Source of the DNA: Manihot esculenta
Lineage: Eukaryota; Streptophyta; Magnoliopsida; Malpighiales; Euphorbiaceae
Direction of reading: 5' to 3'
Length of the DNA: 64,000 bases
Assembly: GCF_001659605.2 (NCBI RefSeq)
Contig: NC_035174.2
Coordinates: forward strand, 8,304,402 to 8,368,401
The position numbers and the translations under genes were made by a program. This document shows, in pieces, positions 49,364 through 59,779 of the stretch; the first letter of the stretch is position 1; each line of letters starts with the position of its first letter. Under the pieces are notes generated by a model. It saw nothing but the letters and a program-made list of their open reading frames with translations. It ran no database searches and was not told the origin of the DNA.

Positions 49364-51594
49364 TGTAATACCCGGCTTGAGTCCGGCGTCGGCATTCCTG
49401 TTTACCGGTGGAATGTTAGATGGTCAAGTGCTATTATGTGTTATATGAGATGTTTTAAGATGACGGGAAGTGAGTAGTGAGGTGAATTGACCTAAGGCAG
49501 GTGAGCCAAGTTCGGCCGCCGAAAGTAAGTTCGGCCGCCGAAAGTGTTTGGCTTCCGAAGGGAAGTTCGGCCCCCGAATGTTGCATGGTCTTGCACGTGA
49601 TTGGGCAGCCGACGATGAGTTGGCCAGCCAAGCTGAGTCATGGCTTTTGACAGATGTTGGCCTCAGATTCTTGCCATGAATTAGCCACGTTTTTGCTGAC
49701 TCTTCTGCAAGTGTTTAGAGCAGCTCATGCAGGAGTTTGCTCATTCACCAAGTTGAGAACGGTTGTGAAGCAAAAAGTGAGTTTGAGAGAGTTTGAGAGT
49801 GTGAGAGGGGGTGATCCGTTTTCCCTTGTTCAGAGTGTGTAGTTTCGTACTACAGGAGGTAAGTGATGTTCTTGAATATGTTTTCTGAAGGTTTTAGGGG
49901 GATTTGAGGAAGGAGATGCATGCTTAGGTTTTTAATGGTTGTTTTGATGTTTTATGCATGTATACATGTTTATGTGTTATGTTAGATTTGTTGTTTGGGG
50001 TTATTAGCTAGTCTTGGACCCCTGTGATCATATACATGAGTATATGTATGTTGAGGAGGTGAAGTTTGCATGGTTTCAGACGTTGAAGGAAAGAAGGAGA
50101 TGGTTTGTCGTTGACACTGAGTTCTGGATGAACTCAGGTTCGGCAGCCGAAGGTTCATTCGGCCGCCGAACCTCTTGCATGGTGGCTTAGGCTGCCATAG
50201 CTTGCCCCCGCGAGTTGTGCATGTTCGGCTCTGTTTGGGGGATTCGGCCGCCGAAGGTGCCGCCGAAGGGTAGAGACTTTCGTCTCTGGAGTGCCTTGTG
50301 GCCTCCGAAACTTGCCCCCGAAAGGGTTCGGCCGCCGAACATAGAGATTCGGCCGCCGAAGGTGCTTGAGTTTCGTCTCTGGAGAGGACATTCGGCCGCC
50401 GAACCTGCCGCCGAAAGTGTTCTGTCCAGCTTTTCTTTTGCATGCTTTGCATGGCTAGTTAAGTGAGTTTCAGGGGATTCTTGGGGAGTGTAATAGAAGT
50501 ATTGATAAGTTAGTTTGGTCCCTCATTTGAGTCCATCTGTATAGGTACAGACCAGAGGAACCAGAGAGAGCAGCAGTGAGTACTGCTCCAGAGATTCAGA
50601 ACCTGCAGAGTCAGTCAGTCCAGAGCCAGAGGTGAGTGGAACTAAACTTATGACTTTTAATTGAATCACAAACTGCTTTTAGCATATCTCATGCATCATG
50701 TTTATGCCATAGGTTGATTGCATTAGTATTCACGAATATGTTGCATTGCATTGTTATTGATGATGTGAGTAAATGCTGAATGATCCAATAGTCACAGACA
50801 GGAAGACCAGGAGCCTTTGACGACGCCCTGGCACGTATAGCAAAGACCAGGAGCCTTTGACTACGCCCTGGCAGGTATATAGCAAAGTCCAGGAGCCTTT
50901 GACTACGCCCTGGCAATGGTAAGTTCACAGGTGTTATATACACATATACATATATGACAGGAAGACCAGGTGCTCGATTCTACGCCCTGGCACAGAGTTA
51001 CTGGGACTATGTGGTGACAGGTTTACTCTTGATGTGGCTTGTCTGTGTTATGGCGCATTCCATGAGATCATATTTTACTAAGATGTTTTACTGTTCTACT
51101 CACTGGGCTATAGAGCTCATCCCACTCCCTTAACCCCAGTTTTGCAGGTTCAGTGTACAGTGTACAGGGACAGTCCAGCAGATTACAGGAAGAGTAAAGA
51201 AATTTGTAATAGCTTAGAGTGGACATGTAATATTAAAGAGATGTAATAGTTGTTGCTTGACCTAGACCTAGTGATGTATGTATTGTACATGATCTGTATA
51301 TGTCTATATGTTTTCCTGCATGTGAAAACCAGGCTTAACAGGTATGAGTTACCCATCTAGAGCAAGCTCTAGTCAGGGATACAGAGTACAGAGTACATGA
51401 GTACAGAGTACAGAGATAGTGCATGCACAGGTTAAGCCTTGGTTCAGCAAAGAGTTTTATTTTCACAGAAAATGTATGATCATGTATGAGGGTTACAGGT
51501 ACACAGAGAGTATAGCAGGCTTGCTACGGGTTCTGGCGGCCTTAAGCCGACCTGAATCCTAGCGCCGGTGACGGTCTTTTTTGGGGTCGTTACA
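49364..51594 (+). repeat. 3' LTR of the young gypsy element
   Basis: Same length (2,231 bp) as the 5' LTR, with differences seen only at GGTGAATTGACC (GGTGAACTGACC in the 5' copy), TTTTGCAGG (TTTTGTAGG) and TTACAGGAAGAG (TTACAGAAAGAG). It ends at TTACA, followed by the AAAAT target duplication. Confidence 0.95.
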
Positions 51595-53250
51595 AAAATC
51601 AACTTGGTAGAACTATTAAAATGCTTTGATCTGATCGAGGTGGTGAATATTTGAGCCAAGAGTTTGATGAACATCTTAGAAACTGTGGAATTGTTTCACA
51701 ATTAACTCCTCCAGGAACTCCACAATGGAATGGTGTTTCTGAAAGGAGAAATCAAACTTTATTAGATATGGTTCGATCTATGATGAGTCAAACAAATCTC
51801 CCTTTATCATTTTGGGGTTATGCCTTGGAAACAACTGCATTTATTTTAAACCGAGTACCATCGAAAGCGGTTGAAAAGACACCATATGAGTTATGGACAG
51901 GCAAGATGCCCAATTTGTCTTTCCTTAAGATTTGGGGTTGTGAGGCTTATGTGAAATGCCCAGTTTCAGATAAGTTAGCTCCAAAATCTATCAAGTGCAA
52001 TTTTGTGGGGTATCCTAAGGAAACCAAATGATACTATTTATATATTCCCTCAGAGAACAAAGTGTTTGTTGCTCGAAATGGTACTTTTTTAGAAAAGGAA
52101 TTCATCTTTCAGAGATTCAGTGAGAGTACAGTGCGACTTGAGGAAACTCAAGCACCACAAGAGAGCATTAAACCGCCAGTAGAACCACTTCCAGTACCAC
52201 AAACAGTTGTGGAGACTGAAAGGGTGACACAAGCACGCAGATCTGATAGGACACGCCATCAGCCTGAGAGATATGGATTTTTCATGACTGATAGTCGTGA
52301 TCTTTTGCTCATTGACCAAGATGAGCCTACTACCTATCAAGAGGCTGTGGCAGGTTCAGATTCTGAGAAATGGCTTTTTGCCATGAAACCTGAAATGCAA
52401 TCCATGTATGACAATCAAGTTTGGTCATTAATTGATCCCCCTGAGGGTGTTAAGACCATTGGTTGCAAATGGGTTTTCAAGAAGAAAACTGACATGGATG
52501 GAAATGTGCATACCTACAAAGCAAGGCTTGTTGCAAAAGGTTTCAAGCAAACTTATGGTATAGACTATGATGAGACCTTTTCGCCAGTAGCAATGCTTAA
52601 GTCGGTTAGAATTCTCATTGCCATTGCTGCGTACTATGATTACGAAATATGGCAAATGGATGTCAAAACAGCTTTCCTTAATGGAAACTTGCTCGAGAAT
52701 GTGTACATGACACAACCTGAGGGTTTTGTAATCCCTAAGAATTCTGGAAAGATTTGCAAGCTTCAGAGATCCATTTATGGATTGAAGCAAGCTTCTCGGA
52801 GCTGGAATCTTCATTTTGATGAGACAGTCAAGGACTTTGGATTCATTAAGAATGAAGATGAACCTTGTGTTTACAAGATGGTTAGTAGGAGTGCAGTTGT
52901 GTTTCTAGTCCTATATGTGGATGACATATTACTCATTGGAAATGATATCCCCACCTTGCAAAAGGTTAATACTTGGTTAGGGAATTCTTTTTCAATGAAG
53001 GACTTAGGTGAGGCCGCATATATCCTTGGTATTAAGATTTATAGGGATAGATCTAAGAAGATAATCGGTTTGAGTCAAAGTACTTATATTGACAAGGTGC
53101 TGAAAAGGTTCAGCATGCAAGATTCCAAAAGAGGATTCTTGCCCATGTTTCATGGTATTCATCTCAGCAAGAATCAATGTCCTATGACATCTGATGAGCG
53201 AGAACGGATGAATAAGATCCCTTATGCTTCTGCTATTGGATCTATCAGAT
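51595..53250 (+). pseudogene. copia polyprotein, integrase 3' part and reverse transcriptase, truncated
   Basis: The frame resumes right after the gypsy insertion with the integrase core (SDRGGEYLSQEF, TPPGTPQWNGVSERRNQTLL). It continues through a TGA at 52,029-52,031 into the copia RT (WVFKKKTDMDGNVHTYKARL, QMDVKTAFLNGNL, LYVDDILLIGND). It ends abruptly at [10 protein letters not shown], where the copia RT normally continues to RNase H. The remaining 3' part is replaced by minus-strand gypsy DNA. Confidence 0.9.
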
Positions 53251-54118
53251 GATGTGCTTGCTCATCTGCATTTCTGGAATACACTAAGATATCGTCAATG
53301 AAGACAATAACGAAGTGATCCAGAAACTGATTAAAAACTTTGTTCATGAGGTCCATGAATGCTGCAGGGGCATTTGTCAGCCCGAACGGCATCACTAGGA
53401 ACTCATAATGCCCATATCTGGTCTTGAAAACTGTCTTTGGCACATCCTCTTCTCTGACCCTCAGTTGGTAGTACCCGGATCTCAGATCTATCTTGGAGAA
53501 ACAACTTGCTCCTGCTACCTGGTCGAATAGATCATCAATCCTGGGTAACGGATATTTATTCTTGGTAGTGACCTTGTTCAACTGTCTGTAGTCGATACAA
53601 AGTCTGAGGGATCCATCCTTCTTTTTCACAAACAGGACCAGAGCACCCTAAGGTGAGGTACTAGGTCGGATGAAACCCTTATCTACCAACTCTTGCAACT
53701 GCTCCTTCAGCTCCTTTAACTCTGCAGGTGCCATCCTGTAGGGAGGAATAGAGATGGGTCTGGTTCCAGACATCACTTCAATTTCAAACTCTATCTCTCT
53801 AGCAGGTGGTAAACCTGACAGCTCGTCTGGAAAAATATCTAGGAACTCTCTGACTACGGGCACTGAGGCTAGTTCCCTAATCTGACTGTCAAGCTCTCTA
53901 ACATGAGCTAGGTACCCCTGATAACCCCTCTTGAGCAACCTACGAGCCTGTAAGGCTGATATCAAACCTCTAGGCATACCCCTCTTGTCTCCCCTGAAGA
54001 CAACCTCTGACCCATCCTGTCCTTGGAACCTGACTACCTTGTCTCTGCAGTCTAAGGTAGCACCATGAGCAGATAGCTAATCCATCCCTAGAATGACGTC
54101 AAAATCAGTCAAGTCTAG
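53251..54118 (-). pseudogene. protease end and reverse transcriptase 5' half of the minus-strand gypsy element
   Basis: The frame carries [15 protein letters not shown], the linker to RT ([20 protein letters not shown]) and RT motifs [34 protein letters not shown] and [12 protein letters not shown] stop (TAG, complement at about 53,650) interrupts it before the KKDGS motif. The sequence breaks off just after the YxDD-type motif at the copia junction. A stop codon also lies in the protease area near 54,076-54,078, where the active Trp-Leu region is expected. Confidence 0.85.
54114..54118. repeat. target-site duplication TCTAG, left copy
   Basis: TCTAG precedes the solo LTR and is repeated at 56,309-56,313 after it. 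Confidence 0.9.
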
Positions 54119-56308
54119 TGTAACGACCCGAAAATCGGGCCGCTACCGGCGCTAGGATCCAGATCGGCTTAAGGCCGCCGGGACCCATAGCAAGCCTGAC
54201 ATACAACTTGAAAACCTGTTTAATCCCATACATGATCAACAATATACGTAAAAATTAAAACTTTTCTTTCATTCATACACCAAACTCAACCTGTGCATGC
54301 ACTGAACATAATCATAAACATAATCCCTCTGTGGGATCTCATCAAAGCCCTAAAGGGCGATACAACATATGTTGAGTTGGTTTACATAAACATCATAAAA
54401 AGATTTAGGATCATGCATTAAAAGGGATACCTTACACATAGGTCAAGCACAACCTCTAATCCTCAATATCATTACATTACATAACTATTCATAACTTTAC
54501 AATTTCATCATGTCCACATTCTATCTATTACATACAACCGACTTCAATACTCTTGCGGACCTCCTGGTCTACCCTGTGCCTGCATATCTGGGGTTAAGGG
54601 GGAAAGGGGTGAGCTACAAGAGCCCAGTGAGCAGAATAGTAACAACAATTTAAAACACATGCTATCATGTAATGCATCACATCACAACCATATCACATCA
54701 AGGATGGACTTGTCACCAAGGGTCCTCTACACAGTCCAACTATGCCAGGGGCGTAGTGCAGGCCACACCTGGTCTTTCTCTTCCATAAAACATAACATAC
54801 GTAATCCATGGTGCCGGGGGCGTAGTGCAGGCCACGTCCGGTCTTTCTCTTACATAGTGCCAGGGGCGTAGTGCAGGCCACACCTGGTCTTACATAACAT
54901 GTCATATCTCATCATACTGAGGACCAATGGGTCATCCAACATCCATCCACCACAACATCAAGATATGCAATGCAACATATTCGTGAATTCTAATGCAAAC
55001 AACCTATAATATCACATGGCATTTATGATGGATGATTTATGTTAAAACTTTCATTTATTTAAAACATAAGAGTTTATTCTACTCACCTCTGGCTAGCTCT
55101 GACACTGACAGAAGCAGCTGACTCACTGCTGAGGTCCTCGGTTCCTCGGGTCCGAACCTACACAGGTGGACTCAAATGAGGGACCAAACAACTAAAACAT
55201 AACTCTAAAAACATCCCTCAAAAATCCCCCTAAAACACTCTTAAAACAATCATGCAAAACATGCAAAGGAAGGCTGAACAGGGCAGGTTCGGCGGCACCT
55301 TCGGCGGCCGAAAGTCCCAGACAGAGACGAAAGTCTCTTTTCGGGGGCAACTTCGGCAGCCGAAAGGCCTGCCTCCCAGGCAGGTTCGGCGGCCGAAAGT
55401 CCTTCGGCTGCCGAACCTGGTTTCTGCCAAAGGGCAGAAACTTGGTTCCCTTTGCACAAAAACCTCTCCTTCCCATTCCAACATGCATAAACCTATTCTA
55501 CACCACACATACACAAGCATACAAGCTCCTAGGGGCTTCAAACTATCTTAAACCCCATCTACAACACATCAAACAACACAAATCCAACATACATTGTCCA
55601 TAAACCAACATAAACCCATAAACTCATAAAACCCTACACATGCATTCTACCTCATAGATCTTACATAAAACTTACTTAAAACATGCAATGAGCTTAAGAT
55701 CGGCTCTTAGCTCTTGAAGATAGAGAGAGAGACGACCTAAACTCGGAGATGGAAGAGATTTGGGTTCTTGAACCTCAAAGCTCCAAAACTTGCTCAACAC
55801 TTGAAAATCTTCAAAACAAGATGAAAACTTGTGAAAATCGTGAAAGATTTGAAGGAAAAACTCAAAGATTGGTGAGGAACGGCGGAGAGCTCACCTTGGC
55901 CGACAATGGGGAGAAAAGCTCACCCGTTTTCGGTTAAGGGACCCTTTTATAGTGGCTGGCCAGGCCACGTTCGGGGGCCGAACGTGCCTCCGCATGCATG
56001 CCATGTTCGGCGGCCGAACTTGAGGTTCGGCGGCCGAACCTGGACTTCCTTCACTTATGCCTTCGGGGGCCTAAGGCACACCCGAAATGCATACATGTTC
56101 GGCGGCCGAACTTTGAGTTTCGGCGGCCGAACCTGAGTTTTCCTCCAAGGTTGTTTTCATTCAAAAACTCATTTCCTCTTTACTTAAAATCATCAAATAC
56201 ATTAAAACATTTCATGAAAACATGGTTTTACCCTTCTAGAGGTCTCCGACATCCGAGATTCCACCGGACGGTAGGAATTCCGATACCGGAGTCTAGCCGG
56301 GTATTACA
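54119..56308 (-). repeat. solo LTR (gypsy) inserted in the protease region of the minus-strand gypsy element
   Basis: Runs TGTAACGACCCG...CGGGTATTACA on the plus strand, i.e. a TGTAATACCCGG...CGGGTCGTTACA LTR on the minus strand, 2,190 bp, flanked by TCTAG on both sides. The element's own frame reads VVLD before it and resumes after it. No internal region or second LTR is present, so it arose by recombination between two LTRs. It holds the CCAGG/CCTGG minisatellite (54,743-54,890) and several GGCGGCCGAA palindromic words. Confidence 0.93.
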
Positions 56309-56757
56309 TCTAGAACCACAAGGTCGGCTGGAAGGCATCTACCCTCAACAACAACTGGACTGAACCTGCAGACTGACTCTGCTACGGATGGATCACACTT
56401 GGGTCCACTGACCCAAAGGGGACACTCTAACCCAGAAGCTATCAAACCCACTCTGTCTACGGCTCTCGGAGCAACAAAACAATGAGAAGCACCGGGGTCC
56501 ATAAGAGCATACATATCAGAACATCCAATAATGAGATTACCTGACACTACGGTGTTTGACGTGTTAGCCTCCTGCTGAGTCATATTGAAGATCTGAGCTG
56601 GAGCTGACAGACCTTCTCCGCGGGAACCTGCGAAAGAAGAGCTGACCCTCTCCCTCTGCCTTGACCACTGCCCTGAGTCATGGCTGGAGCTGCTGGTTGA
56701 GCCACAATGCCTGAAGCCGTCTGCTGGGACTGTGCTATCATAGCTGCATTGGGACAC
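56309..56757 (-). pseudogene. protease 5' part of the minus-strand gypsy element
   Basis: Reads [19 protein letters not shown], then the active-site [12 protein letters not shown] and [20 protein letters not shown] before the solo LTR. It closely parallels the protease of the young element ([19 protein letters not shown]), confirming family relationship. The DPG in place of DTG/DSG is shared by both. Confidence 0.82.
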
Positions 56758-58122
56758 TCACATGCCATGTGCCCCTCCTGTCCGCATCTGAAGTAGGCTA
56801 TAGTCCCAAACAGACAAACCCCTTTGTGCGGCTTTCCACACCTCATGCATCCTGAACTGTCTGAACCAGAGCTCGAACCACCACACATTTCCATACCAGA
56901 CTTTAACCGATTCCATAACTTATTCTTCTTAGTCTTGGACTTGACTTTGTCCCACTTTTTACCCTTTGTGGCAGCTGCACTCAGAGTGGAGAGATCAATA
57001 TTTCCTGAACCCGGGGTCTTGGGACCCGAGGACTGTGTCACCTACTGTTTCACTGTTCCTTGGATGATGGCACTAGCCTCCATCTTTCTGGCTGCATCCA
57101 CTATGGTGTGGAAGCTCTCCCTTTCTGCTGCTAGGATCAGGGAGGAATACCTTGGGTGGAGTCTCATGGTATACCTCCTGGCTTTCTTCTGATCAGTATC
57201 ATAGGCCTGACCCACAAACTGCAGTAACTCCAGGAATTTGTCCGTGTACTCATCAACACTCATGTCTTCAGTCTGCCTCAGCTGCTCGAACTCTATCACT
57301 TTAAGCTCCCTTGAACTGTCCGGAAAAGCCTACCCAGCAAACTCATTGGCAAACTCTTCCCAGGATAGGCTATCCAACCTTGGGTCCACATAGTTTTTAA
57401 ACCACTCCTTTGCTTTCTTGCATTTTAATGTGAACCCCGCCATCTGAATGGCTCTACTGTCACTTGCTCCCAGCTCGTCTGTTATCATTTTCACTGCTCA
57501 TCACCTGTTTTGAACTTGGGAGCATCCAACTTCAGATAGTTGGTCATCTTCATTTTACTCCCAACTGATGAGCTAGGTTTGGATGCTTGGGCTTCAGGGA
57601 CTATTGGTTCTGCTGGTGGAGGAGGAGGTGCAACATTCCCTGGGTTAGGGTTGGTTGGATTTTGGCAAAAAGGTGAGGGTGGAAACATAGGGTAGGGTGG
57701 ATATGGTGGGTAGTGGGAGGATAGGGCATGAAGGAAGGGTATGGATTATAACTGGAGAAATTCGATGTACCTCCCATCAGATACCCTGGTCCCTGTGGAT
57801 AGGGTTGGTATTGGGGTGGATAAGCATAACCCGATACCGGAGCGCCTTCTTGTGGCTCTCCCACACCCTCTTCAGACATACTCATACCCAGACTTTCATT
57901 CCTTCTTTGGTCATCATCCACGGTTTCCCTCATATCTGCTGATATTCTACCCTGATCTGTTCTCCTCCTGTTCACATCAAAATACCTTCTAGGGTCCCTT
58001 GATGTTCCTTCTCTGCTTGATCTACTTGACCTTGCCCTTGGCAGAGCAGGGGAAAGGGCATCCATGCCCTCATTCTCAGGCGGAACTCCAGTCAATCGTG
58101 CATATCGATGAGTGCCTCACAT
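56580..58122 (-). pseudogene. gag of the minus-strand gypsy element, several frame breaks
   Basis: The start ATG (58,122) is followed at once by TGA where the young element has an Arg codon. The rest shows RLTGVPPENE, a Pro/Tyr/Gln-rich linker (YAYPPQYQPYPQGPGY), a frameshift near 57,640, and a capsid-type retrotransposon-gag block (EFEQLRQTEDMSVDEYTDKF, 57,299-57,042). After a further stop a zinc knuckle follows (CMRCGKPHKGVC, CGQEGHMACEC). It keeps the capsid region that the young plus-strand element has lost. Confidence 0.82.
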
Positions 58123-58356
58123 CTTACTTCTGAAAAATAACATACAACACATAGCATTAGTATCATATGGTTCATGTGTCCGCATCACATACATAACATA
58201 TCATCAATGCACATGCATATAGGCATGGCATTACACATCATCATCAAGACAGGACTCTACATCCTATCCTAGTGGACATGATTTTTCCTATTGTGCTTGC
58301 CCTTCTAAAACATCCATGAGCCCGACACTCTCTAGGTCCGACCATATGAACCTAGG

Positions 58357-58368
58357 GCTCTGATACCA
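58357..58368 (-). other. primer-binding site of the minus-strand gypsy element
   Basis: GCTCTGATACCA on the plus strand is the complement of TGGTATCAGAGC, the initiator tRNA-Met site, and abuts the LTR at 58,372. Confidence 0.9.
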
Positions 58369-58371
58369 CTC

Positions 58372-59779
58372 TGTAACGATCCGAAAACCAGACCGCTACC
58401 GGCGCTAGGATTCAGGTCGACTTAAATTCACCGGAACCCGTAGCAAGCCTACCATGCAATCTGTGTACCTGATAAAATCCCATACATGATCATACATTTA
58501 CATAAAATTTAAACATTTCACGAACCAAAACCTGACTTGTGCATGCATCATAACTGTATACATAAAACCCACACTAGAGTCCTCATCAAATACTCTAGCA
58601 TGGTAAACATCACATGCCTCAAGTTTGGTTCCAACATAACTCATCATTAAAAATTTTTACATAAAGATCATGTACAACAGGGATTTACAACATAAACTAG
58701 GGCAAAGCACAATTCTAATCCATTACATGATACATGTCCACTACTAATCTATTACATAGCATATACCATCAACCTTGGTGACTTCTTGTGCTATCTCTGA
58801 CCTGCAAACCTAGGGGTTAGGGGAAAGGGGTAAGCTACAAAAACCTAGTGAGCAGAACCATAAAAAAACAGTTTAATAAACAAATGCTTCCATGAAATGC
58901 ATCACATCACAAACAATTCACATCAAGGATGGACTTGTCACCGGTAACCTTCTACATATCCAACTGTGCCAGGGGCGTAGAATGGGCCTCGACTTGGACT
59001 TTCTCTTAAGCATATCATAACATAACATATCCAATTTTGCCAGGGGCATAGAATGGGCCTCGACCTGGACTTTGTCTTATATCGTGCCAGGGGCATAGAA
59101 TGGGCCTCGACCTGGACTTCCATATCATATCACATCATATCATATCATGTCATATCAAGGGCTAGTGGGTCATCCAATATCCATCCACAATAACAGCAAT
59201 TTATGCAATGCATCATATTCGTGAACTCTAATGTAAACAACCTATTATATAACATAGCATTCGTGATGCATGAACATGCTGAAAAATTTAGTTACTTTAA
59301 ATAATAGTTCAGTTCTACTCACCTCTGGTTGATGCTTAACTAACTCTGAAGCAGCTAACTCAATGCTGGTCTCTTCGGTCTCTCAGGTCCGATTCTACAC
59401 AGGTGGACTCAAATGAGGGACCAAACATACTCTATAAGGACTCTAAACATCTCCCCAAAAAATCCCCCTAAAACATTGCAAAACATGCATCGAGAACAGG
59501 CAAAGGAAGGCTGGGCAGAGGACTTTCGGCGGCAGGTTCGGCGGCCGAAAGTCCCTACAGATCCAAAAGCCAGGCACTTTCGGAGGCAAGGTTCGGCGGC
59601 CGAAAGTCTTCACAGACCCGAAAGTCACTAACTTTCAAGGGCAAGTTCGGCGGCCGAAACTCCCCTCCAGAGCCGAAAGTCCATGCTTTCGGGGGCAGTT
59701 TAGGAGGCCAAAGGCTGCCTCCCCTGGCAGGTTCGGCAGCCGAAACTAGGAGTGACAGCAACCCCTTAAACATGCATTA
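58372..59779 (-). repeat. 5' LTR of the minus-strand gypsy element, first segment
   Basis: Starts TGTAACGATCCG (plus strand) next to the primer-binding site and carries three minisatellite units (58,966-59,119) and GGCGGCCGAAA words. It is interrupted at 59,780 by a plus-strand solo LTR and resumes at 63,774. Confidence 0.85.

Larger units (their letters stand above)
42828..51594 (+). mobile_element. complete, young Ty3/gypsy (chromovirus-like) element nested in the copia integrase
   Basis: Two LTRs of 2,231 bp flank an internal region of 4,305 bp with primer-binding site, shortened gag, protease-RT-RNase H-integrase and polypurine tract, and AAAAT duplications lie on both sides. Removing it rejoins the copia integrase frame. 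The LTRs differ at three positions seen by eye (C/T in the first 130 bp and two changes near the last third), which means a very recent insertion. The long LTRs and the chromodomain-like end of pol suggest the Tekay/Del chromovirus group. A large gag deletion and a TAG near the end of pol make it defective for independent movement. Confidence 0.93.
38784..53250 (+). mobile_element. Ty1/copia retrotransposon, interrupted by a gypsy element and truncated at its 3' end
   Basis: The parts are a 5' LTR (38,784-40,337), a primer-binding site, a long leader, gag-protease-integrase (41,778-42,827), a nested gypsy element (42,828-51,594), then the rest of integrase and reverse transcriptase (51,595-53,250). 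The order protease, integrase, RT is diagnostic of copia. The 3' end (last part of RT, RNase H, polypurine tract and 3' LTR) is missing: the sequence switches to minus-strand gypsy DNA inside the conserved [10 protein letters not shown] block. Apart from the nested insertion, one in-frame stop (52,029-52,031) and a short gag, the frame is well preserved, so it is not an ancient copy. Confidence 0.9.

Noticed and set aside
55192..55551. Several overlapping frames of about 100 codons
   Set aside because: All lie in the solo LTR and read its GC-rich palindromic words in several frames.
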